Notes under the pieces: model-generated | Told to the model about the DNA's origin: nothing | The model's database searches: none | The model's input: the letters and a program-made list of their open reading frames with translations, nothing else | Source of the DNA: Saprolegnia diclina VS20 | Taxonomy: Eukaryota > Oomycota > Saprolegniomycetes > Saprolegniales > Saprolegniaceae | NCBI RefSeq assembly: GCF_000281045.1 | Contig: NW_008246070.1 | Location: forward strand, 676,625-740,624 | Direction of reading: 5' to 3' | Length of the DNA stretch: 64,000 nucleotides | Shown: positions 9,532-21,111 of the stretch, piece after piece | Numbering within the stretch: position 1 is the stretch's first letter | Layout: every line of letters begins with the position of its first letter | Translations under genes and position numbers: made by a program

Positions 9532-12481
9532 ATGAACCTACCCCGAATGCATGAGCCCTCCGCCGCCTCTAGTGACCACAACCGCGGCCAGCTGCACAGT
9601 GATGCGATACGGCGGCTTAGCTCGATGAAAGAAGTCGACAGAGCCCACCTCGTCGCGGTGCGCCAGGATGCGATGCGACTCGTGACCGAAGGGTTTGTTC
9701 AGCTGCCAGATCCGCACTCATGCTGAGTGTTTAGCATTGTCGAAGTCGACATGGAATCCCCAGCGTCGTACGACAGGCAAGGCGACCTCGCCTACTACTC
9801 GGAGGTGCGCCACGTTGACAGACACTGCTCCACACCTATACCACTAGGAAAGCCTCCAACTGCGCCTGGCGCTGCGCGAAAACCCGCTTCTCTTGCGGCT
9901 CACGCAAACGTTCTGGAGCCTCACGAACGTCGACGTCGAGGCGACCATGACCTTTACAGACTATAGCGACATCATGGTACGCGTGCACAAGATCCTCAAC
10001 GAACACTTTGACGCGCAAACGACGCTGCTTTCGATCGAGGTGGACGCCATTCGGTAGCCAACTGCTTGACTCTGCGTAGGACGATTGGGCAAGCGATACA
10101 AAGGGTACCAATGTCCTCCCATACGACGCATTTCACCTCTCATTGTACGAGCTTGTGGGTACGTCGTTCCCTTTACTTCAAAGCATCACCGCAGCGGTCT
10201 CTAGATCTCTGGTGCGACTCAGTCAAGGTGGATGATGTACGTACTACGGGCTTTTGTTTCTGTGACCACCGTCTCAGCCGCGTCTAGTACGTCTCGCTGC
10301 TCTACTTGATCCTCACGGGCATCACCAACGTCGAAGATCATCATCTCTTCTTCCGGGAAGTCCAAGGTACTTTCTGACAGTCTTGTCATTTGAGATGCAG
10401 TAACCGGGTTGCGCAGATGTACTCTACGTGGACGTCACAGAAGGTGACCAGCGCACGTCCATGGCCGACATTGAGCTCGCACTCGACGACTTGAACCAAA
10501 TTGGCCCGAAACGTTGTTTCTTCAATTTCCCAAGTGACCACAACTCAGGGTGACTTACAGGACCTGTCAAGCCCTCCAGCCCAAAACCAAAAGCGAAGTC
10601 GGCAACGCCAGTTGCACCGCTTTCCCGTGTCGAGTCGCCACCGCCTCGCGGTAGATACCGCACGCTCTGTGTATCCCTGTCAAGTGATTTCTTAGAGCCG
10701 TCTCCGCGCAAGAAGGATCGTGGGCTTACCACGCCAGCGACCGACGGGGAGGAAGTCAGAGCCGAGGTACCACAGCGTACATCGTCCCCGGACCGCAAGA
10801 CGACGACGACGCCGGGACTGCGACTGACAACGCCAGCTACAGCGCCGTTCAACGCAAAGACTGTGACCGAGACAACGCTATTCCCGATGGAAGGGACAGC
10901 ACCGGTGGTCGCCGACAAACCAGCATCGCCCCCGAAAGACACCAAGGAAGTAGCACGTGCCCGCGCTCGACAAGTCGAGAATCTCCCAGCAATCGCACAT
11001 AAGGACGTGGGTGTTGCGTTCTCGCAAACGAAAACTCAATCGTCGCTAGGACCACGAGCAAACCACGGATGTCGTTGATGACGGCAGCGACGTCACCACC
11101 CCAATGACGACGCACGACGAGCAAGAGAAGCTTGTCGACGCAGCGCCACTCGTTCGGCGTCGATCCACGGTTATTGCAACCGTCGAGTCGGTGCCGCTCG
11201 TGCGTACGTAACGCGCAACAAAATACGTGCGAACGCATGCGCGTAGGCCGTGACTTTGGCGGCTTTTCCATCATGTCGGCACGAGACGACGCTGGCCCAA
11301 GTTACGCTACGGTGACGGTGATCGTGTCGCGCCAAATCCCCAAAGATGACGGTGATGATGACACCTCGGACGCCACGACCGACGCGCTATGGCGAAACGA
11401 GAGAGATCCCAAGCGCGATGAAGCGATCGCCAAGGCGTTCAGCGTCCAGAACCGTGCGTCACTGACGCGGCCACTGACGCCGCCGTCATTTTCAGGGCCG
11501 TTCGCATCGCCGCCAAAGCGAGTCGAGACGGAGCGCGTGCACGGGCGACAGGGTGCGCGCAAACTGCACGAAGCGCACGTCGAGAAGGTCCACGCTTTGG
11601 CCCAAGAGACCCTCGGCGGCGTCGAGGAGACCAGAGCCAAGAGCGATGCAGAGCCTCCGCAAATCTCCAGCGCCCTTGGCAATGGAACGACGGGTCTGCG
11701 CGAAGTAGTCGACAGCGCTGTCATCGATGACGATCTCTGCGTGCAAGTACCGCCGCTCAATGCAAGCGACCTGCGTAGCGAGCGCCGTCGTAGCTCGAGT
11801 GTTAGCGTTGAAGACAAGATCAAGCTCACGGCATTGTTGGCGGCCGTGCGTCTCCAGTGGCACAGCAACACCGAGTCAGTTGGTACGAGTGTCGTCGAGA
11901 GTCTCCAAGGACAAACCATCGCACGACTTCCACCGATGACGCATTCGCCGCCAAAGCCATTGCTGGCAACAACGCCACCAGCAACGATCTCGTCCAAGGT
12001 GCTCCCTGCGATCGAGTCGCCCCCTAAAGAGTCGCAGCTCCTCGAGCCACAGCCCGTGACACCACGCGCCAAGCTGGTGCAACGTCTCGTGCCAGACCCG
12101 CTGGTGCGCAAGTTTCGCGTTCGGAAAGAAGCGCTCATTGTTGACCCGCCTTGCAGCCCCGGACGGCAGGCGAAGACCTTGGAGGCCATTTCCACCATAT
12201 CGAGTCCCCCCAAGTTGGCACAATCGCCAGAGAAAACCCATCCAAAAGGATCCTACGAGCCCGTGCACTTGACGCCGCTCGCGCTGAGCACCAAGGGCAG
12301 CGGTGCGACGCCGCGGGAAAGCCAGCCCCCGTTACCAGCAAAAGTGGAGAAGAAGTCGCACAAGCCGGCGCGGGTGCAGCACGAGGGCTCCATGAAGTTC
12401 ATTGCGCTCGTCAAACCACAAGCACCATCTGCCACCGACTTTGTCCATATCACCGCCGTTGTTCCAGCTCTCAACCAGTAA
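9532..12481 (+). CDS. EF-hand-like helical protein, copy 2 of a tandem pair
   Basis: This is a paralog of the preceding gene, with the same block order: RQDAMRLVTEGFVQLPDPHS, IVEVDMESPASYDRQGDLAY, LRLALRENPLLLRLTQTFWS, MTFTDYSDIMVRVHKILNEH, LDLWCDSVKVDD, YVSLLYLILTGITN and DVLYVDVTEGDQRTSMADIE. Several 35-60 nt introns separate these. A long Pro/Ser/Lys-rich tail follows, the terminal exon running from ~11210 to 12481 (..DFVHITAVVPALNQ). The tail shows no motif I recognise and is not clearly alignable to that of copy 1, although the head is. Start ATG 9532 (MNLPRMHEPS) is my choice. Function unknown. Confidence 0.55.
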
Positions 12482-12987
12482 CTCACGACGCTATTTATTC
12501 ACATTTCGGCGTCGCCACAGTTGGCTTGCGTATGGTAGAGGCACTGCAGGATGTGGTCACGTATCCTCGATAAAGCCGACCAAACGTGATTGCAACATCT
12601 TACTCTTCGGAGAGGCTGGCCACACGCTTGACGAATGGAGGTGTATCTTGCCGCTACAGATGGTTTGGTGCGATCTTTCCAAGTGAATCTGGTGAGAGTC
12701 CGTCTGGGGTCGGTCGATCTGCGCCACGTCCGGGTGTGTTAGTATCGTTCCGACGGCCAAACTACTAGCGCGGCCGTGGACTTTGAGCCACGTGCAGTCA
12801 GTGGCTTGTGACGGCTTCAAGGTACACACGGGACCAGAAAATGGCATCGGTCGCCCCCAGCCGCACGTCTGGTCTACAATGAAACGCCCACTCTCGCCAG
12901 CCTGACCATTTTACGCAGCTGCGACAGTTACTCGATTATCCGGATGCATCCGGATACTTACACCACACCGAAACGTCTCACAATCAA
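12482..12987. promoter_or_regulatory. Intergenic region with 20-bp perfect palindrome upstream of CLC gene
   Basis: About 500 bp without a supportable gene. It ends with a perfect 20-bp palindrome at 12937-12956 (tatccggatgcatccggata), 31 bp before the CLC start codon. The position suits a core-promoter or dimeric transcription-factor site. No other feature recognised. Confidence 0.45.
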
Positions 12988-15328
12988 ATGCGAGCCGAAG
13001 CCGAACGCCGATTGAGTTTGCACGAGTTCACGGAGCGTGTGCTGGCAGCGTCTGGTGACAGCACGTCGGCGCAGAGCCCTCGGACGCGCTTCGAGTCGGT
13101 CGTTACGGTCGCCAACGACGACGATGTCGACGCTGCGTTGACGCCAGCGCGCTCGGACCGCTGGCGCGTCGCTGCCTTCCTCCTCCTTCTGGGCTTCGTC
13201 GGTGGTGCTCTCCACGTGCTCTGTGCTTGGTACTTTAAGCTACTCGAGGCGGCCCTCATCCAGCGTTGTAGGCTCATTGATGCGCTTCTGCGAGTGCGCG
13301 CTACCGCAATGGATCAAGTCTCACCGATTGCTGCGTACAGCCTTTGGACGCTATACACACTTGTGTTTCTCGTCGTCGCTGTGGTCTTGACGCGCCTCTC
13401 GCCATCGGCCGCAGGTCGGCGCCCGCCCAAAGCTTGCTCAACTCATAGTGTGGCCGCGTAGGCTCGGGGATTGCTCAAATGAAAACGGTGCTGACGGGCA
13501 TCGACCCCACGTTGTACCTACCGGGGTACTTTTCGCTTCGAACGCTGTGTGCCAAGCTGGGCGGCTTGATCGCGGCCAATGGCGCGGGCTTGCAGATCGG
13601 AACCGAAGGGGCCTTTGTGCACATCATGGCGATCGTCGCGACGGCGTTGCTCCAGCTTCGACCGTTTGCTTCGCTGCAAGACCGCCTCTCGGTGCGTCTC
13701 CAGCTTCTCGCTGCGTCGGCGGCCGTGGCCGTTTCGTCCGCCTTTGGGTCCCCTATCGGTGGCGTCCTCTTCTCGATTGAAGTCACGGCAACGTACTACC
13801 TCATCTCCAACTACCTCAAGGCTTTTGTGTCGTCGGTCGCTGCGGCCGCCATGGTGCTGTGGATGAATCGCGCGTTGGCCAGAGTCGAAGGGCTCGCGCT
13901 GTCGGCCACGCGACCATCTCAAGCGCCGCCATCGCTTTTGGACTTGCCGCTCGCAATTCTTCTTGGTACGCTCCACTTTGCCGCGTCCACGTGGGTCATG
14001 GATGCGTAGGTGCTGCCATGGGCGTCCTCAGCACCATCTTGCAGTGTGCCACGCAGTGGCTCGCGCTTCGGCGACGTCAGTGGGGCGCGTCACCGCTTCG
14101 CCACGTAAGGTTCTTTGTTCAATGGCTCGACCCGCTCCTCGTTGGTCTCGTCACCGCGTCCAGCACGTACGTTGTGACCCGCAACCACGCCCTCCTCTCG
14201 CTCTCTCAGCTTCTGTCGCCTGGCGACCTCGGGTCGCTCCCGGGCGTCGCTGCCACCGGCGCCATCCCGCTTTTCCTCCTTCCGCTTTCGATTACGCTCA
14301 AGTTCCCCACCGGCGTCTGGCTCCCAACCTTTGTCGGTGGTGCAGCTTGCGGACGACTCTTTGGCATCGCTGCCGCATCGCTCTTCCCGTCGCACATGAC
14401 GCTCGGTCGTCACGGGTTCGCGCTCGTCGGCGCGGCGGGCCTCACAGGTGCCTCAACGCGCACAGTTTCGGCGGCGGTGATCACACTCGAGCTCACGGGT
14501 AACTTTGACGCGCTCCTGCCCGTGCTCGCCGGCGTCTTGGCGGCCATTGGTGTCTCGAGCCTCGGGGGGTGGCCGTCCATTTACGACATCCTCGTCGAAG
14601 CCAACGCGCTGCCGTACCTTCCGCTCATGGAATTTCAGCGGCACCAGACAGTGGCCGATATTCTGCACGAGCGCGTCGTGTACGTCTCGAGCCGCTCGTC
14701 CGTGCTGCAGCTGCTGCTCGCGCTCAATCGGCTGCCGAGCCACGAGATCCCGGTCGTCGACATCGACCAAAAGCTTCTCGGTGTCGTCGGCAAAGGCGAC
14801 CTCCAGCTGCTCGTGCGGCGCTTCTACGACGCACGCGGTCTCTCGGGCTGCGAACGCGACTGGGGCGACAGCGGCAGTGACGAGGACGCTACTGACACGG
14901 CGCGTCACTCGGTGCCCAAGGGCGGTGTGTGGTCCAACCCCCTTTTGCGCTCCGGTCGGACAGCGCCGACGCTCGACCACATTTACACGACGCTGCACCG
15001 CCGGCCGTCGTCGTCTGCGACGAGTCTTCTCCGCGGCGACGGTCTGTACCCGGTGCACCCTGCGATGCTCATGAACGACGACAAGATGACTGCGCTCCTC
15101 AGCCACGAGTGGTCAATAGATAAGCTCGACGCTCTCGCGACCGAGGTCGATGTCACGACCGAGTGTGTGATCCGGCCGTTGGCCATGACGCTGGTCGCCG
15201 AGACGACGCTCGAAGATGTGCACATGCTCTTTACGATGCTGCGCATGGACCACTGCTACGTCACGGCGCTCGGGAAGCTCCAAGGCGTCGTGACAACGCG
15301 CGCACTCATCAAAGCCGCAACCAAGTAG
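12988..15328 (+). CDS. CLC-family chloride channel/transporter with C-terminal CBS region
   Basis: join(12988..13414,13462..13965,14010..15328), 749 aa. Introns are 47 and 44 nt, and both restore frame through family motifs (A|GSGIAQMK and LAILLG|AAMGVL). CLC signatures: GSGIAQMKTVLTG, IGTEGAFVHIM containing the gating glutamate (~E191), FGSPIGGVLFSIE, FPTGVWLPTFVGGAACGRL and TGASTRTVSAAVITLELTG. The C-terminal ~220 residues form a CBS-pair-like cytosolic region (VADILHERVVYVSSRSSVLQ ... VIRPLAMTLVAETTLEDVHM) with an acidic insert. Two filter deviations stand out: GSGIP is GSGIA, and GKEGP is GTEGA. Probably an endomembrane or plasma-membrane chloride channel or Cl-/H+ exchanger. Confidence 0.92.
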
Positions 15329-15395
15329 CAAGCTCCGTTGCACGTTAACTAATGCCTTGCTTTTTTGACGAATTATGGGACGTATGGGGCCTCGA

Positions 15396-16355
15396 TTACG
15401 ATGCCAAGGAGAGGTAGCAGTTCCACCACACGGCGACGGCGTTGCCTACGCAGTGGAAGGAGCCATACATGCAGGCGCGTTTATACCCCAGAGAACACGC
15501 AAGTGCGGCGGGACGTAGTTGAACGAGAGGTATTGCGTCAGCGTCCAGACCTGAGTTACGAGATAGACAAAGCGGGAGACGTCACCCGAAGCTTACCTTC
15601 CAGTTCATCCAGAGCGCAGTGATGTACTTGGTGCGCACGAGTGTTTTGGACGCTGCGACCGACGCGCCCGTCAAGAGCGACAACTAGAACCCAAGGTATG
15701 CGAGGAAGAGATAGGACATCGCGTACCGTGAAGAGCGTCAAGGCCAAGAAAGGGGGCGTGAGAAGGAGACGGTCAAACAAAAGCTTGCCGTTGTTCGACT
15801 ACAAGGGCGAGATGACGACGATGATAGGACAACAGTGGTGCACCAGGCGGTCGCCGCGGACTCGGCATTGCTCGAGAAAGCCATACCACGCGTGCATGAC
15901 GGGCGCCGTGATCCCGCCGCTAGATGCCATACATTCGTCTACCTGCGCAGTCGTATCTTCTATCAACCTGTAGAGAGCAAACGCCAGGATACGCTGGAGC
16001 GAAAGGCCCTACGCCGAGTGGTCGTGGTGCCATGGAAGGAAGAATGAGATGGCATACTTGGAGAGACTTGTGCTTGAGGCCGTGCGCTAGTGCATTGCAT
16101 GAGGCGGAGCGATGACATGAAGGGCGTACCAACGATTTCGCCAAAGGCGCCCATGGCTGCGGATGTGATCGCCTTGGTCCTACAGAGAGAGCTCGCAAGC
16201 TGCAGATGACCATGGGCGGGCGTACTGGAGCGGCCGCTTCTGCAGCGCTGCTTGGTAGTGCTATCTCAAGCATCGTGCGCCCTGTACATGCATGCGGTAA
16301 GCCGTACCTGCCACATGGAGACCGCGTCGGCCTTGGTCCGCTTCTTCTCGCTCAT
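15396..16355 (-). CDS. Mpv17/PMP22-family membrane protein, hidden by short introns
   Basis: No long open frame exists here, but conceptual splicing on the minus strand yields an Mpv17/PMP22 protein. In order: MSEKKRTKADAVSMWQ|HYQAALQKRPL|QTKAITSAAMGAFGEIVG (the family's xPLxTKxxTsaxxxxxGD start), GLSLQRILAFALY, GGITAPVMHAWYGFLEQ, SNNGKLLFDRLLLTPPFLAL|TLFT, LSLLTGASVAASKTLVRTKY, ITALWMNWK, VWTLTQYLSFNYVPPHLRVL|WGNAVAVWWNCYLSLAS. The ending matches the family's W-Q-xx-NF-x-YVPxxLRVxxxNxVxxxWNxYLS hallmark. About seven introns of ~40-50 nt are needed; the joins between FGEIVG and GGITAP are the least certain. Mpv17 proteins are four-helix inner mitochondrial or peroxisomal membrane proteins. 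It is divergent from NDUFAF7, and its stop lies 67 bp from the CLC stop. Confidence 0.85.
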
Positions 16356-16672
16356 CTGGTTCGGATATGCTGCAAAGATCGCCGTTTGTCATCCGGTTAA
16401 ACTCCATAGAAAAAGCAAGCAAATTAGAAAGCATTATCTATTGCTCGATTGCGACCGCGAGGTCGGTGGCGTCCTGAGCGTCGACCCACCACATTGCGCT
16501 TGTGGCTTGTGGCTTGCGGCAAGCAGCACGCAGTATACTAGTACCATCTCCTTGGCGCTGCATGCGATCGATGAGTCGGTACAATATGCCCGACAGAGTT
16601 GGACGATGTAAAGGTGCGTTTTATTAGCCAACTCCGGCCTGGGCCATTTGGAAAACCGGTGGCGTCAACAAC
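16356..16672. promoter_or_regulatory. Divergent promoter region between Mpv17-like and NDUFAF7 genes
   Basis: A 317-bp spacer between two divergent start codons of genes for mitochondrial or peroxisomal products. An atccgg element lies ~36 nt upstream of the Mpv17-like start, as in several other spacers here. No coding exon recognised. Confidence 0.35.
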
Positions 16673-18631
<1,959 letters not shown>

Positions 18632-18892
18632 ACAACTACAACAACATGGTCCATGGACGCTCAATCTCTTAGTTGCACTCTCGGGGGTTCGGCGAACGCG
18701 CGAGCAACACATGTGCGCGTGCGGAAGAGACACCGTGGGATTTGCCGCGCCTGAGTCTGGTTCCGCTTCGCCGGTTGTGAGCTGTGGGCAGAGGATGCTG
18801 GGTGCCAACAGCCAACAGCGAAGAGGAGACGAGGCTGTCGACCGTGTCTCTTCTCGGTTGCAAACCGCGGCGTCACTTTCTACTAAATCAGC

Positions 18893-20425
18893 ATGCGATG
18901 GCAGGCATACTGGCGTGTGGTCGAACCGACCAAGTCGGCCGCCCAAGTCGATGCCGAGGCGTACCTTCTGTACATTGACCTCGGGTCCGATGTCTACTGG
19001 CGCGCGTCGTGTCTCCGCTTCCAGCGCTGGATGCTCTTCCTTGCAGCGTTTGTGTCGCAAATCTGCTGCGGATCCCTCTACGCGTACAGCCTCCTCATCA
19101 AGCCGCTCGCGACGCAGCTGCGCGCGACCGACGAGGCCGTAACGCTGCCGTACTACGTTGCGTACGCGTGCGTCGGTGTCGCCGCCGCCCTCGCCGGCCC
19201 GTCCATCGAGCGACATGGACCCCGCGCCGGTATGTGCCTCGGGGCTTTGCTCATGGCAGGCGGGCACCTCTGCGCCGTGCTCGCAATAGCCTACCAGCGC
19301 CCCTTTCTCTTGTACGGCTACGGCGTCTTGTACGGCGCGGGTGTCGGCATCAACTACGTCACGCCGATTGCGCCGCTGCAAAAATGGTTTCCCGATCTCC
19401 GCGGGACGGCCGCGGGCTTTGCGCTTTGCGGGTTTGGCGCGAGCGGCGTCGTCTGGGGCGGTGTGTACCAGCTCCTCTTGCGCGACGTGGGTGTCCTCTC
19501 TGTGTTTGTCGTTGGTGGCCTGGCCATGACCCTCTTGCTGCTGCTCTGCGCTTTGGTGCTCCGGACACCGCCGCCGGCCTACCGCGTCCACGGACTCGAC
19601 ATGCACGGCGTCGAAGAATTCGCTGGCGACTCGCGACGCGACGGGGTGTGCCTTGTGGACTTTGCCAAGGCCCACGACTACCTCGGGCCCGAGCTCGACG
19701 AGAATGAGCGCGTCTACCACGAGCGCATCCAGCACCAAACTCTGCGCGCGTGCGTCCTGTCCGCCGACTTTGCGTTTCTGTATGCAACGTACATGGCGAC
19801 CTTTGTCTTTGCCATTGTCTACTTGCCCCATTTGTATGATCTCTACCTGCTCCTTGCTAGTACGAGCAGCGAGGCCGAGTCGGACGCGCTCAGCTTTTTG
19901 CTGCTCGCGGCGATTTGCAATTTCCTCGGCCGGCTCGTCTTGCCGATCGCGTCCGACATTGTGATCCGCATCGCGAGTCTCAACCCGCCCTTTGGCCGCA
20001 AGCTCGCATTTGGCGTCGCGCTTCTCGTGCAGAGCATCGTGCTCGGCGTCCTCCCAAGCGTGCTGCGACAGAGAGACGTCGACACGTTTGCGCATATGAT
20101 GTGGATCACGGCATTCGTCCTCGGTGGCGCCACGGGCACCTTGCCGTCGCTCTGCACCGACTTGTACGGTGTCTACCACACCGGCACGATGTTTGGCATC
20201 CTTCTCACCGGCTCGTCGCTCGTCGGGCTCGTCGGCGGCTACCTCTTTACGCGCTGCTTTAGCGCCTGGAAAGAAGAGTCCGAGCTCGACGCCTATGTCG
20301 CCAACGCGCACTGGGTCCACGCGGTCGTGCTCAGCGGCCTCCTCTTTGTCTGCCTCGTGCGCACCAACCCCGTCGATCGATTCCAGCATGGCTACACGCT
20401 CTGTGGCCACCGCCTTTGTCGGTAG
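18893..20425 (+). CDS. MFS transporter, oxalate/formate antiporter (OFA)-like
   Basis: Single-exon gene, 510 aa. It has an MFS fold with about 12 hydrophobic helices and a cytosolic central loop (residues ~215-280, including EFAGDSRRDGVCLVDFAKAH). OFA-like features are the first helix QICCGSLYAYSLLIKPLATQ, the GAGVGINYVTPIAPLQKWFP segment, DLRGTAAGFALCGFGAS and, late, LGGATGTLPSLCTDLYGVYH. Such oomycete proteins are usually called nodulin-like or OFA-family; the substrate (a monocarboxylate or dicarboxylate) cannot be read from the sequence. Unlike most neighbours, it has no intron. Confidence 0.9.
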   Translation: MRWQAYWRVVEPTKSAAQVDAEAYLLYIDLGSDVYWRASCLRFQRWMLFLAAFVSQICCGSLYAYSLLIKPLATQLRATDEAVTLPYYVAYACVGVAAALAGPSIERHGPRAGMCLGALLMAGGHLCAVLAIAYQRPFLLYGYGVLYGAGVGINYVTPIAPLQKWFPDLRGTAAGFALCGFGASGVVWGGVYQLLLRDVGVLSVFVVGGLAMTLLLLLCALVLRTPPPAYRVHGLDMHGVEEFAGDSRRDGVCLVDFAKAHDYLGPELDENERVYHERIQHQTLRACVLSADFAFLYATYMATFVFAIVYLPHLYDLYLLLASTSSEAESDALSFLLLAAICNFLGRLVLPIASDIVIRIASLNPPFGRKLAFGVALLVQSIVLGVLPSVLRQRDVDTFAHMMWITAFVLGGATGTLPSLCTDLYGVYHTGTMFGILLTGSSLVGLVGGYLFTRCFSAWKEESELDAYVANAHWVHAVVLSGLLFVCLVRTNPVDRFQHGYTLCGHRLCR

Positions 20426-21111
20426 CGTAGTGGACTCGAGTTCGTCATGTATAAACGAAGCTGCGGCTACTTCTGTCCTCTCGTAGCTTCGAACGTCGGT
20501 GCTTGCCTCTTGCCCGCCTGTCTATTGCTATCGCCGCCTCGAGACGCCCGGAAGGATGCTGGAATCACGCCATTTCGTGATCGGCGACGACGGAGACCGG
20601 ACTGTCGCGATGATGATCACCTAGATGGGCCAACGTTATCATGCGCGCAGCTGGCGTTGATGCAGCACAGCGCAGGGCCACGCTTGGTCGACTCGACACG
20701 CGCTTCAACTTGGGCGGCAGCCAATCAGATGTGAGTTGGATCCTGCAGCGTTTTTCAACCCTATCAATCGGGTACCTGCTGGGTGCCCTCTCGACGCTGT
20801 ACAGCGACGCCGAACACGCCGACTGCGTTCGCTGGCCTTTACAGGATTGGCAAGCGTCATGGTCGCCCGTTGCTTGGGAGGCGGCGCCTTTCTTGGCAAC
20901 GACCCGGTCTGTTCGAATCCAGTGGTTGCCTGTCGCAGTGTATATGATACGCTGCATTTTTTCGTGTCGCATACAAACGCTCTATTGTTTTTTTTGCTGA
21001 TTTTTGAGGCCGATGCTGCGATTGCGATACGCCGAGCGCATTGAGGGAAAGTTCGCGCTTGCGAGAAGCTCGTCATTTCCAAATTGCGTCGGCACCCCAC
21101 ATCGACTCCAC
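20426..21111. other. Intergenic spacer between MFS gene and ACSL copy 1
   Basis: About 690 bp. Short frames exist on both strands but none has convincing composition or motif. The part next to the ACSL gene is AT-richer, with a tttttttttgctgatttttg tract ~115 bp before the start, which is probably promoter or 5' UTR. Confidence 0.4.

Noticed and set aside
20905-20935. tRNA T-loop-like gttcgaatcc
   Set aside because: No matching acceptor stem, D-arm or anticodon arm upstream; an isolated match only.
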